8,572 nucleotides of DNA, taken from contig JAJZKX010000056.1 of assembly GCA_021850745.1 (NCBI GenBank), positions 1 to 8,572 on the forward strand, given 5' to 3'. The translations under genes were made by a program, and so were the position numbers. The notes under the pieces are model-generated. The model had not been told where the DNA came from, searched no databases, and saw nothing but the letters and a program-made list of their open reading frames with translations. This document shows positions 1 to 5,801 of this stretch, piece by piece. This DNA is from Thermoplasmata archaeon. GTDB taxonomy: Archaea > Thermoplasmatota > Thermoplasmata > Thermoplasmatales > Thermoplasmataceae. Positions within the stretch are counted from its first letter, which is position 1. Each line of letters starts with the position of its first letter.

Positions 1-999
1 AACAAGCGGGAGGAACAGCCTTTCTATGGATTTTCCCATTATTACATCTTCATGCCACAGTTTTCCAACTATTGTGGTTGGATATACAGGATTCTTCTTC
101 TCAACTATCTTTTTAACGTGGAATACTGGAAAGACCTCCTGCAGGGAATAATAACCTGTATGGTCGCCAAACGGGCCTTCAACTCTTGTTTCTGATGTGT
201 CAATATAACCCTCAAGAACAATCTCAGAGTTCATAGGGTAGTGAAGGTTCACCGTCTGTCCTTTTACCAGATCAGCCCTGTTTTTGCTGATCAGCCCCCA
301 GAAGGAGAATTCGTCAAGGGGATCCGGGAGTGGGGCGACTGCAGAAAATATGGTCAGAGGATCCGTGCCAAGGGTCACGGACACATCCATGATTTTTCCC
401 CTTTCCTTATACTCATCAAAATGTTTGGCCCCGTCCTTATGGATTTGCCAGTGCATGCCCATGGTTTCTGAGTCATACTTCTGCATCCTGTACATTCCGG
501 CATTCTTCCTCCCGGTTTCAGGATCTCCTGTTATTACAACGGGGAGGGTTATGAAAGGCCCTGCATCATCCGGCCAGGTTGTGCATATGGGATATCTGCC
601 AAGATCAACAGAATCAAGCACACTGTAGGAAGATGGAAGCTTATCATGCAATTTTGGCCTCAGCCCTCCCAGTTCTTTCATCATCTCAAGCCCTCTCCCT
701 ATAAGGGAGTCACTCTCCTTAGGTGGCCTGATGAGATTTCTCATGCCATTTCCAATATTTTCAGGAGTATCGCCAAGTATGGAATTCATCTTTTCCTGTG
801 TTGAAAATATGTTTCCAACGACTGGAATGTCATATCCCTTTACATTTTCGAACAACATTGTCTTTCCCCTGCCAACCCTCTCTTCCTCGCTCAGTATCCA
901 GGTAAGTTCAAGTTCCGGGCTGATTTCATCCTTAATTTCAATAAGATCATCCTTCTTTTTTCTATCTGCTATAAAATCCTGAAGATCATCGTAGGCCAT
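1..999 (-). CDS. UbiD-family prenylated-FMN-dependent decarboxylase, partial (C-terminus beyond left edge)
   Basis: A reading frame of 333 codons is open from ATG at 999 to the window edge; family members are usually near 480-500 residues, so roughly the last third is missing. UbiD enzymes use prenylated FMN to (de)carboxylate unsaturated or aromatic acids. Diagnostic motifs are visible: NAGMYRMQ (Asn166-Gln173, with the arginine of the family's E-R-E triad at Arg171), MHWQIHK (182-188) and EGPFGDHTGYY (274-284), where Glu274 and Asp279 fit the two acidic triad positions, Asp being the form seen in E. coli UbiD. The substrate cannot be read from sequence. Thermoplasmatales make menaquinone-type quinones, and a UbiD homologue is proposed to decarboxylate the prenylated naphthoate in the futalosine route, so that role is plausible. 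The archaeal mevalonate-branch decarboxylase is an alternative family member. The gene lies 63 bp downstream of the RHH gene on the same strand. An in-frame GTG two codons upstream of the ATG is a possible alternative start. Confidence 0.93.
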   Translation of the reverse strand, partial: MAYDDLQDFIADRKKKDDLIEIKDEISPELELTWILSEEERVGRGKTMLFENVKGYDIPVVGNIFSTQEKMNSILGDTPENIGNGMRNLIRPPKESDSLIGRGLEMMKELGGLRPKLHDKLPSSYSVLDSVDLGRYPICTTWPDDAGPFITLPVVITGDPETGRKNAGMYRMQKYDSETMGMHWQIHKDGAKHFDEYKERGKIMDVSVTLGTDPLTIFSAVAPLPDPLDEFSFWGLISKNRADLVKGQTVNLHYPMNSEIVLEGYIDTSETRVEGPFGDHTGYYSLQEVFPVFHVKKIVEKKNPVYPTTIVGKLWHEDVIMGKSIERLFLPLV

Positions 1000-1009
1000 G
1001 CCCACATAT

Positions 1010-1026
1010 CCCTATTTTTAATTTAG
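1010..1026 (-). promoter_or_regulatory. Possible AT-rich promoter element of the UbiD-family gene
   Basis: On the minus strand an AT-rich stretch (CTAAATTAAAAATAGGG) is centred about 20-24 nt upstream of the ATG at 999, roughly where a TATA box for a leaderless archaeal transcript would sit. It is not a clean TATA box, and the gene could instead be co-transcribed with the RHH gene upstream, so confidence is low. Confidence 0.3.
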
Positions 1027-1062
1027 CGTTTTCCTAAAATTCATATGCCGGGGGTTCGAACA

Positions 1063-1632
1063 TCAGCCGACAGGCCCGGCCCTTATCCTTACAAATCCTT
1101 CTGAAAGCTCACTGCTGATGGATTTAAAATTAAAAGCCTTCAGGAAGCCATCAATTCCTGCTAAAGTGCATCTTGATGCTTCAAGGCTGCTTCCTGCTCC
1201 GGAGAGCGTTATAATTATGTCTGTTCCCTCTTCTTCAATTTCCAGCATGCTCGCCGGTATTACTTCCCTGTAATCCTTAAGCATGGTGCTGATTTCAGTT
1301 ATATCTTCCGCATATTTCTTAAGAATATCGCCAGCAACAAATCCACGGTCATACCATTTTTTTAACGTCTCATCCTCCGAAAAGGACATCGCGATTTTTA
1401 TTATGGCATCCAGCAGTATGCTGGGTACAGGAACAGAATCGGTTTCCTTCAGGAACTCAATAAACTGCCCGGCTTTTTCAAGATCCTCCAGGCGAAGTCC
1501 AGTTTTTTCAATTTTAATATAAAATGAAATTGCCTCAGCTATGCTTGAACTCACAGTCTTGCCATTTCGACCGCATAGTTCATCAATCTCTTTAACCAGA
1601 TCCGGTTTAAGGCTCACATTTATTCTGGACAT
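1063..1632 (-). CDS. Ribbon-helix-helix transcriptional regulator with unassigned C-terminal domain
   Basis: A 189-aa protein starting at ATG 1632. Residues 2-43 (SRINVSLKPDLVKEIDEL, then a second helix with VSSSIAEAISFYI) match the pattern of an RHH (MetJ/Arc/CopG/NikR-like) DNA-binding domain: a short basic beta strand followed by two helices. The rest (about 60-189) is a mixed alpha/beta domain, including SGAGSSLEASRC and ending SEGFVRIRA, which I do not recognise; it may be a ligand-sensing or oligomerisation domain. There is no NikR-type His/Cys nickel site. The frame stays open a further 48 codons upstream, but that extension crosses the promoter region and reads like non-coding sequence. 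Starting at 1632 puts the RHH strand at the N-terminus, as usual, and places a TATA box about 32 nt upstream. The gene is divergent from the membrane protein-cydAB operon, so local control of that operon and of itself is inferred. Confidence 0.85.
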   Translation of the reverse strand: MSRINVSLKPDLVKEIDELCGRNGKTVSSSIAEAISFYIKIEKTGLRLEDLEKAGQFIEFLKETDSVPVPSILLDAIIKIAMSFSEDETLKKWYDRGFVAGDILKKYAEDITEISTMLKDYREVIPASMLEIEEEGTDIIITLSGAGSSLEASRCTLAGIDGFLKAFNFKSISSELSEGFVRIRAGPVG

Positions 1633-1649
1633 ATCATTAGGATATTCAG

Positions 1650-1659
1650 TTACACAAAA
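1650..1659 (+). promoter_or_regulatory. Candidate operator copy 1 (TTACACAAAA)
   Basis: First of three copies of the motif in the 178-bp divergent region; preceded by G, giving the 11-mer GTTACACAAAA. It sits between the RHH gene's TATA box and its predicted transcription start. That it binds the RHH protein is inference from position and repetition. Confidence 0.45.
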
Positions 1660-1670
1660 TAAATATTTAT
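1659..1670 (-). promoter_or_regulatory. TATA box of the RHH regulator gene
   Basis: ATAAATATTTAT is a perfect 12-bp palindrome centred about 32 nt upstream of the ATG at 1632 on the minus strand. With archaeal TATA-to-start spacing near 26 nt this predicts a leader of only a few nucleotides. One TTACACAAAA motif copy abuts it on the downstream side, a position suited to repression. Confidence 0.6.
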
Positions 1671-1702
1671 TAAGTGGAAAAAATTTCCCCAAATCAGAAA
1701 TG

Positions 1703-1712
1703 TTACACAAAA
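1703..1712 (+). promoter_or_regulatory. Candidate operator copy 2 (TTACACAAAA)
   Basis: Second exact copy of GTTACACAAAA (with the G at 1702), in direct orientation 53 bp from copy 1, in the middle of the divergent intergenic region. Confidence 0.45.
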
Positions 1713-1750
1713 ATCCACAATTTTCAGCAAAGCAGAGTAAAATTATGTGC

Positions 1751-1760
1751 TTTTGTGTAT
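1751..1760 (-). promoter_or_regulatory. Candidate operator copy 3, inverted (ATACACAAAA)
   Basis: TTTTGTGTAT on the plus strand is the reverse complement of ATACACAAAA, differing at one base from copies 1 and 2. It lies just upstream of the TATA box of the rightward operon. Copies 2 and 3 together form an inverted pair. Confidence 0.4.
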
Positions 1761-1777
1761 TATTATTCATCAACATA

Positions 1778-1787
1778 GATATATTAT
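1778..1787 (+). promoter_or_regulatory. TATA box of the membrane protein-cydAB operon
   Basis: The AT-rich run gatatattat is centred about 28 nt upstream of the ATG at 1811, the position expected for an archaeal TATA box of a leaderless or nearly leaderless message. Confidence 0.55.
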
Positions 1788-1810
1788 GTATCCATATCTA
1801 ACTGATAATC

Positions 1811-2479
1811 ATGTTAGACATACTATCCGGCACTGTTGTGTTTGTAACCATTGCAAGTTTCTTTCTTGCCATGTTCATGACAAAAAATTACCTTTCATCA
1901 AGGGGAAAAAGCCAGTTGTTCTGGTCTTTTGGACTGTGGTTGTTCTTTGTAGATGCACTCCTGGAGATAGTCTTTGCAGTAGGGATAAAAGGACAGGGGC
2001 TATTCGATCTGTATCTGTTCACCGTTGCAGTTCTTGTTCAGTTGCTGTCACTTGGCTCCCTGTTTCTCCTTAAGAACGCACTTTACAACAAGGCATACTC
2101 TGCGTTCTCAGTTGTTTTCGACGCTGTTCTTGCCATCTCCCTGATTCTATTTCCAACTGGAAATATCCTGATCGGCGGAGTTGTTGCTGGTGTGCTTCCG
2201 ATTGCTGTGGTGGTTTCATCATCAATTATATCATTTCCTGCTGCTATTATACTCATAGCAACGGCACTCATATCTTTCAGGAAGACATCAAATAAAAAGA
2301 TGATTAGCATAATTGCGGGGACTGTAATTGTCAGTGCTGCCGGATCGCTGTACATCGCTTATTTCCCGGAAACGCTTTACTATTCCGAACTCCTTGGAAT
2401 CGTATTCCTGTGGGCCGGTTTCATCAATTTCAGCTCAATTATCAGAAGAAAAGAGGTGAAGAGTTATTCTCTCAGCTAA
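1811..2479 (+). CDS. Seven-TM membrane protein of unknown function, first gene of the cyd operon
   Basis: A 222-aa, very hydrophobic protein starting with ATG 1811. About seven membrane segments are visible, near residues 3-24, 36-57, 65-90, 97-117, 119-157 (long, possibly two passes), 165-184 and 190-212, ending in a short basic tail with IIRRKE. I do not recognise the family and see no obvious haem-ligand pattern, signal peptide or catalytic motif. It is the first gene after the operon promoter, and its last codons contain the Shine-Dalgarno site and start of cydA (14-nt overlap), so the two are almost certainly co-transcribed and translationally coupled. The context suggests a role in assembly, quinol access or stability of the bd oxidase, but that is inference; a small redox-sensing or transport protein would also fit. 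Confidence 0.85.
   Translation: MLDILSGTVVFVTIASFFLAMFMTKNYLSSRGKSQLFWSFGLWLFFVDALLEIVFAVGIKGQGLFDLYLFTVAVLVQLLSLGSLFLLKNALYNKAYSAFSVVFDAVLAISLILFPTGNILIGGVVAGVLPIAVVVSSSIISFPAAIILIATALISFRKTSNKKMISIIAGTVIVSAAGSLYIAYFPETLYYSELLGIVFLWAGFINFSSIIRRKEVKSYSLS
2453..2459 (+). promoter_or_regulatory. Shine-Dalgarno site (GAGGTGA) that decides the cydA start
   Basis: GAGGTGA is a strong match to the anti-SD of archaeal 16S rRNA. It ends 6 nt before an ATT triplet at 2466-2468 that is in frame with cydA. It is 69 nt from the first in-frame GTG (2529), far too distant to serve it. Confidence 0.7.
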
Positions 2480-3833
2480 CTTTGACAGATTTCTTTTTGC
2501 TTATACAGTTGCTTCACACATAATCATTGTGAGTGCAAGCATAGCCCTGAGTATAATGCTGGTATTCCTGGAATTTTTAATCACAAGGAAAAACAAGCCT
2601 GAGTATAGAATAATGCTTTTCAAGCTCAAGAGAATGTTCATCGTTTCCTTTGGTGTCGGGACAGCAAGCGGCATTGTGCTTGCTGTGGAACTTGTAAATC
2701 TGTTTCCCGGTTTTATGACCCTTGTATCAAGCACCGGAGCCATATCTCTCTTTTATGCTGAGGTATCCGCATTCTTCCTTGAAACAATCGCCATGGTGAT
2801 ATATGTATATTATCAGGACGTTTTCAAATGGAAATATGCGAATATTGGCATATCCATGCTGGTTGCAACTGGTGTTATTATATCAGCTGTTTTCATCACA
2901 ATGGTAAACGCGTGGATGAACACCCCCAATGGATTCAACAAATCAGTTTATATCAGCACCGGAAAAATCACGGGTATAAATCCATTCGCACCTTTTGATA
3001 CAGCCTCCACATTAAGTGAACTTGCACATGTGCTGACAACTACAATATTTGTGGGGTTTGTAATACTGGGTGCCTTCTTTGCATATCAGTACTTAAGGGC
3101 AGAAGATCCGGAAACAAAAACAATCACAAAAATGGGAATGAGGATATCAGGCTGGATGTCAGCGATTTTCATCCTGCTTGCGGGCATAACCGGTGGGAGT
3201 GAAGTCATCAGCCTGCTAAAATATCAACCCGTCAAATATTCTGCTGTTGAACTCAATCCAGGTCCCGGAAGCGGCTTCGGGGAACACTTTCTTGGAACAA
3301 TGGCCAATGGAAAAATTACAGGTTCAATAACAATACCAGGATTGCAGGCATTGCTGGCAAGAATCGAAGCGGGAGTGACGAGATTGCCCGGGCTCTCCTC
3401 ATACCCAAAAACCGACTGGCCACCGCTATTCGTACACACATCTTTTGACATAATGGTCGCTGGCGGGCTTCTACTGGGACTGTTCTTCTTCATATTCTTC
3501 ATATGCGAAATACTGGGAAAAGATATGCTCAGAAGAAAATCCATGATATACCTTGAAATTGCTGCAGGCTTCTTCGCATTGATTGTGTATGACATGGGCT
3601 GGGTGACAGATGAGGTCGGAAGGCAGCCATGGATTGTTTACAATGTAATGAGCGTGAGTCAGGCAGCAAACCTCTCAAACGCGCTCATAGTGCCGGGATA
3701 TCTCATAATAGTGTTCTACCTGATACTGATACCATTCACATTCTATTTCTTCGCACGGGTATTCAAAGGAAAACCCTCATCCACATTACAGAAACAGGCA
3801 AAAGCAGAACCTGCAAAACAGGGAGGTGATTGA
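2466..3833 (+). CDS. cydA: Cytochrome bd quinol oxidase subunit I (probable non-canonical ATT start)
   Basis: Subunit I of the membrane bd oxidase, which oxidises quinol and reduces O2 at haems b558, b595 and d. With the ATT start it is 455 aa. The family-typical N-terminus NFDRFLFAYTVASHII is present only if translation begins upstream of the first GTG (2529); it contains His18, equivalent to E. coli His19. Other conserved residues: Glu99 and Glu106 (YAEVSAFFLE), His188 (ELAHV, haem b558 ligand position), Met330 (DIMVAGG, the other b558 ligand position) and GRQPW (385-389). E. coli Arg391, beside the Met ligand, is Asp here. Starting at ATT puts the Glu at exactly 99 as in E. coli, which supports the start. 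The loop between the b558 ligands is short. Roughly nine membrane helices end in a basic, Lys/Ala-rich tail. It overlaps the upstream gene by 14 nt and is followed after 1 nt by cydB. A sequencing error at the start codon is the main alternative. Confidence 0.93.
   Translation: MLSANFDRFLFAYTVASHIIIVSASIALSIMLVFLEFLITRKNKPEYRIMLFKLKRMFIVSFGVGTASGIVLAVELVNLFPGFMTLVSSTGAISLFYAEVSAFFLETIAMVIYVYYQDVFKWKYANIGISMLVATGVIISAVFITMVNAWMNTPNGFNKSVYISTGKITGINPFAPFDTASTLSELAHVLTTTIFVGFVILGAFFAYQYLRAEDPETKTITKMGMRISGWMSAIFILLAGITGGSEVISLLKYQPVKYSAVELNPGPGSGFGEHFLGTMANGKITGSITIPGLQALLARIEAGVTRLPGLSSYPKTDWPPLFVHTSFDIMVAGGLLLGLFFFIFFICEILGKDMLRRKSMIYLEIAAGFFALIVYDMGWVTDEVGRQPWIVYNVMSVSQAANLSNALIVPGYLIIVFYLILIPFTFYFFARVFKGKPSSTLQKQAKAEPAKQGGD
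3822..3830 (+). promoter_or_regulatory. Shine-Dalgarno site (GGAGGTGAT) for cydB
   Basis: GGAGGTGAT is a near-perfect SD inside the last codons of cydA, 4 nt upstream of GTG 3835. An in-frame GTG at 3826 lies inside the SD itself and is therefore rejected as the start. Confidence 0.75.
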
Positions 3834-3834
3834 A

Positions 3835-4785
3835 GTGAATTATACATTCTATCTCGTTTTTGCAATTTTTTCAGTATTTATAGCACTGTTTCTCACGGAA
3901 GCCATGGGTGCATTCCAGTTGCTTTTCAACTGGGAAAATAGCAATAAGAAAGTGGTTTCATACATAACGCCCATATGGGAAATAACAGGTACATTTGCGG
4001 CTTTTTGGGTTGTAGCTTCAGACTTTGCCTTTCCCAGGATAATCATTCCAGTTGCTTCCATCTATGCGGGCGAGATAATGGTCTTCCTAATTCTCTTCAT
4101 AGCCAGGAATGCAACATTTGTGGTGGGTGAATTTGTCAGTTCAAAAGGAATAATGACAAAAAAGAATATGTTCAAGGCATATTCAATAGTGACACTCTTC
4201 ATTGGTTTTATTGCAATTCTTGTTGTGGAGGGAATTATAGGGAACGATGGTCTGAGCATCGCTCATCTGAGCTTCAGCCCTGCTGCATGGTTTACAAACC
4301 CGGTTTCATATCTTCTGATTCTCTCCGCAATCTTCTTAATCGCGGGATTGTCGTATATATTCTACGGCGAAGGAAACAGGGGCAGAAGCACTCTTTTTAC
4401 TGTTCTTGGAGTCATTTTCGGTGGCATATCATTCTACCTCCTTAACAGTGCAGTTGTTTCCGGCCTCTTAGCCATTCCAATCGTGATAATCCTTATCCCG
4501 GTACTTTTGACATATATTAAGAAGTTGCCTCTGCTGTTGAAAAGCAGGGCTTTTGTTATCATATGGATTGCACTTGATATTTTCACATTGAATTTCCTCG
4601 TCTACCCTACGGCATTCAAAGGGATGATCAACGTTTCAAGCATCACTGCTTCCGGCCCTATGGACACAGCATTCTTCACCATAACAGTTTTTGGGTTATT
4701 ATTGCTGGCATTTCTTTTTGCCATTTACGGAAAGGCCGTTCAAAATGCAGGAAATGCAAAACAGATCAATGATATTGCCGAATAG
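3835..4785 (+). CDS. cydB: Cytochrome bd quinol oxidase subunit II
   Basis: A 316-aa polytopic membrane protein starting at GTG 3835, immediately after the cydA stop. CydB pairs with CydA to form the bd oxidase core. Family features: a first helix followed by TEAMGAFQLLFNW, then PIWEITGTFAAFWVVASDFAFP-like sequence (from residue 46), the counterpart of the CydB segment with a conserved aromatic before its second helix. About eight to nine hydrophobic segments follow; RNATFVVGEF (about 90-99) resembles the R..AFEFR region of other subunit II proteins. It is shorter and more divergent than bacterial CydB (about 380 aa), so the assignment rests as much on position as on motifs; a CydA' -like second subunit, as known in some archaea, is less likely because the CydA haem ligands are absent. 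It is the last gene of the operon and is convergent with the EamA gene 37 bp away. Confidence 0.85.
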   Translation: MNYTFYLVFAIFSVFIALFLTEAMGAFQLLFNWENSNKKVVSYITPIWEITGTFAAFWVVASDFAFPRIIIPVASIYAGEIMVFLILFIARNATFVVGEFVSSKGIMTKKNMFKAYSIVTLFIGFIAILVVEGIIGNDGLSIAHLSFSPAAWFTNPVSYLLILSAIFLIAGLSYIFYGEGNRGRSTLFTVLGVIFGGISFYLLNSAVVSGLLAIPIVIILIPVLLTYIKKLPLLLKSRAFVIIWIALDIFTLNFLVYPTAFKGMINVSSITASGPMDTAFFTITVFGLLLLAFLFAIYGKAVQNAGNAKQINDIAE

Positions 4786-4802
4786 ATGCCCATGGAATAA
4801 TG

Positions 4803-4814
4803 GAAAATATTTTC
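4803..4814. terminator. Palindromic AT-rich element between convergent genes, possible bidirectional terminator
   Basis: GAAAATATTTTC is a perfect 12-bp palindrome in the 37-bp gap between cydB and the EamA gene. T-rich tracts lie downstream on both strands (TTATTTTA on plus, TTTTC runs on minus), as in archaeal termination regions. A weak hairpin, so the call is tentative. Confidence 0.35.
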
Positions 4815-4822
4815 AAGAAAAC

Positions 4823-5689
4823 TTATTTTACGCTGCCTTTTGCGGAAAAAACAATGCCAATGCTTACCAGTGCCAGTCCGGATATTTCATAAACGGATGG
4901 CATTTCATTCAGGAGGATCATTCCGAAAATAACTGAAAGTGCCGGCACAAGAAATAGGAAAGAAGAGATCGTGGAAACCCTGTACTCCCTGATGAGGTGA
5001 AGAAATGCATAGTAAGCTATTGCCGTGCCCGGAATGCCCATTATGAGTGCTATGAGCAGAAAAACGGGGGACGGCTCAAGCAGAGTTATGCCTGGCTGAA
5101 ATGCCCCGGCAACAAGGAACGCAGGAATTATCGAAAAGGCAAACTGGTAAAAATTTGTTGTTTCCCTCTCCACCCCGCCAAGATATTTTTTGAAGAAAAT
5201 TGTTCCGGAAGCCCAGCTTATGGAACCCAGTATGGCAATGGCCACGCCGATTCCAAGGCCGGAGATCAACCCGTGGAAGAAAATCACGATCACTCCTGAG
5301 AATCCGAGGGCAATGCCAAGAATAACGTATCTGTTATAACGCTCTTTAAGGAAGATGATGGAAAGCAGTGTTGTGAGTACCGGATAGGTATAGATCAGAA
5401 TTGCAGACAGAGATGAAGAAATGGTTGTTTCCGCTATGAACCAGAGTTCCATGAATATGAACACATTCAACATGGCCAGAACAAAGAGAAAAGGTATTGC
5501 TTTCCTTCTGATCCTGAATCTGAGTTTTTTATTGAATATCAAAACCACTCCCAGCAGAGAGAATAAAATTCTGTAAAACAGGAGTGTGAAGGAATCCACA
5601 TAGTTGAGTGCAAATTTAACAAGAGGATAATTCAGAGCCCAGAAAGATACCATCACAGCAAATAAGATAAGGTCGTTTCTCCTGCTCAT
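4823..5689 (-). CDS. EamA-family (drug/metabolite transporter superfamily) permease
   Basis: A 288-aa inner-membrane protein with ten predicted helices in two five-helix EamA repeats. The end of each repeat shows the family signature: YPVLTTLLSIIFLKE followed by a Gly-rich helix (102-135) and VPALSVIFGMILLNE followed by another (248-280). Length is standard for the family. Members export or import amino acids, nucleosides, sugars or other small metabolites; the substrate cannot be inferred here. The start ATG 5689 has a TATA-like element centred about 25 nt upstream, suggesting a leaderless message. The gene is divergent from the DNA polymerase D gene (112 bp between starts) and convergent with cydB, so it is probably transcribed alone. 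Confidence 0.92.
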   Translation of the reverse strand: MSRRNDLILFAVMVSFWALNYPLVKFALNYVDSFTLLFYRILFSLLGVVLIFNKKLRFRIRRKAIPFLFVLAMLNVFIFMELWFIAETTISSSLSAILIYTYPVLTTLLSIIFLKERYNRYVILGIALGFSGVIVIFFHGLISGLGIGVAIAILGSISWASGTIFFKKYLGGVERETTNFYQFAFSIIPAFLVAGAFQPGITLLEPSPVFLLIALIMGIPGTAIAYYAFLHLIREYRVSTISSFLFLVPALSVIFGMILLNEMPSVYEISGLALVSIGIVFSAKGSVK

Positions 5690-5709
5690 TTTCTCATGCA
5701 GTTAAGAGC

Positions 5710-5719
5710 TAATATTAAA
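5710..5719 (-). promoter_or_regulatory. TATA box of the EamA transporter gene
   Basis: On the minus strand TTTAATATTA is centred about 25 nt before ATG 5689, matching leaderless archaeal promoter geometry. Confidence 0.5.
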
Positions 5720-5774
5720 GTTATATTCAAAAATTCCATTTCCGGAAAAGTGAAAAAATGCAAATGGAAATCAC

Positions 5775-5783
5775 TTTATAATA
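5775..5783 (+). promoter_or_regulatory. TATA box of the DNA polymerase D small subunit gene
   Basis: TTTATAATA is centred about 23 nt before ATG 5802, fitting a leaderless transcript. Its first three bases are part of a 7-bp inverted repeat (AAAGTGA 5747-5753 / TCACTTT 5771-5777), which could be an operator but is short enough to be chance. Confidence 0.6.
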
Positions 5784-5801
5784 CACTTAAATATTGATAT
5801 T

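Noticed and set aside
284..628. Plus-strand open frames opposite the UbiD gene (also 241-471 and 731-982)
   Set aside because: They are antisense shadows of a clear UbiD coding sequence and show no SD, promoter or recognisable motif.
1046..1062. GGTTCGAAC-like string resembling a tRNA T-loop between the RHH and UbiD genes
   Set aside because: The flanking bases do not form the T stem, and no anticodon arm, D arm or acceptor stem can be found; it is most likely chance.
1633..1776. 48-codon N-terminal extension of the RHH protein
   Set aside because: It covers the divergent promoter with its TATA box and motif copies, has a non-protein-like composition, and would bury the RHH strand that normally begins the protein.
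3826..3834. GTG 3826 as the cydB start
   Set aside because: The codon lies within the GGAGGTGAT Shine-Dalgarno site; GTG 3835 has the right spacing.
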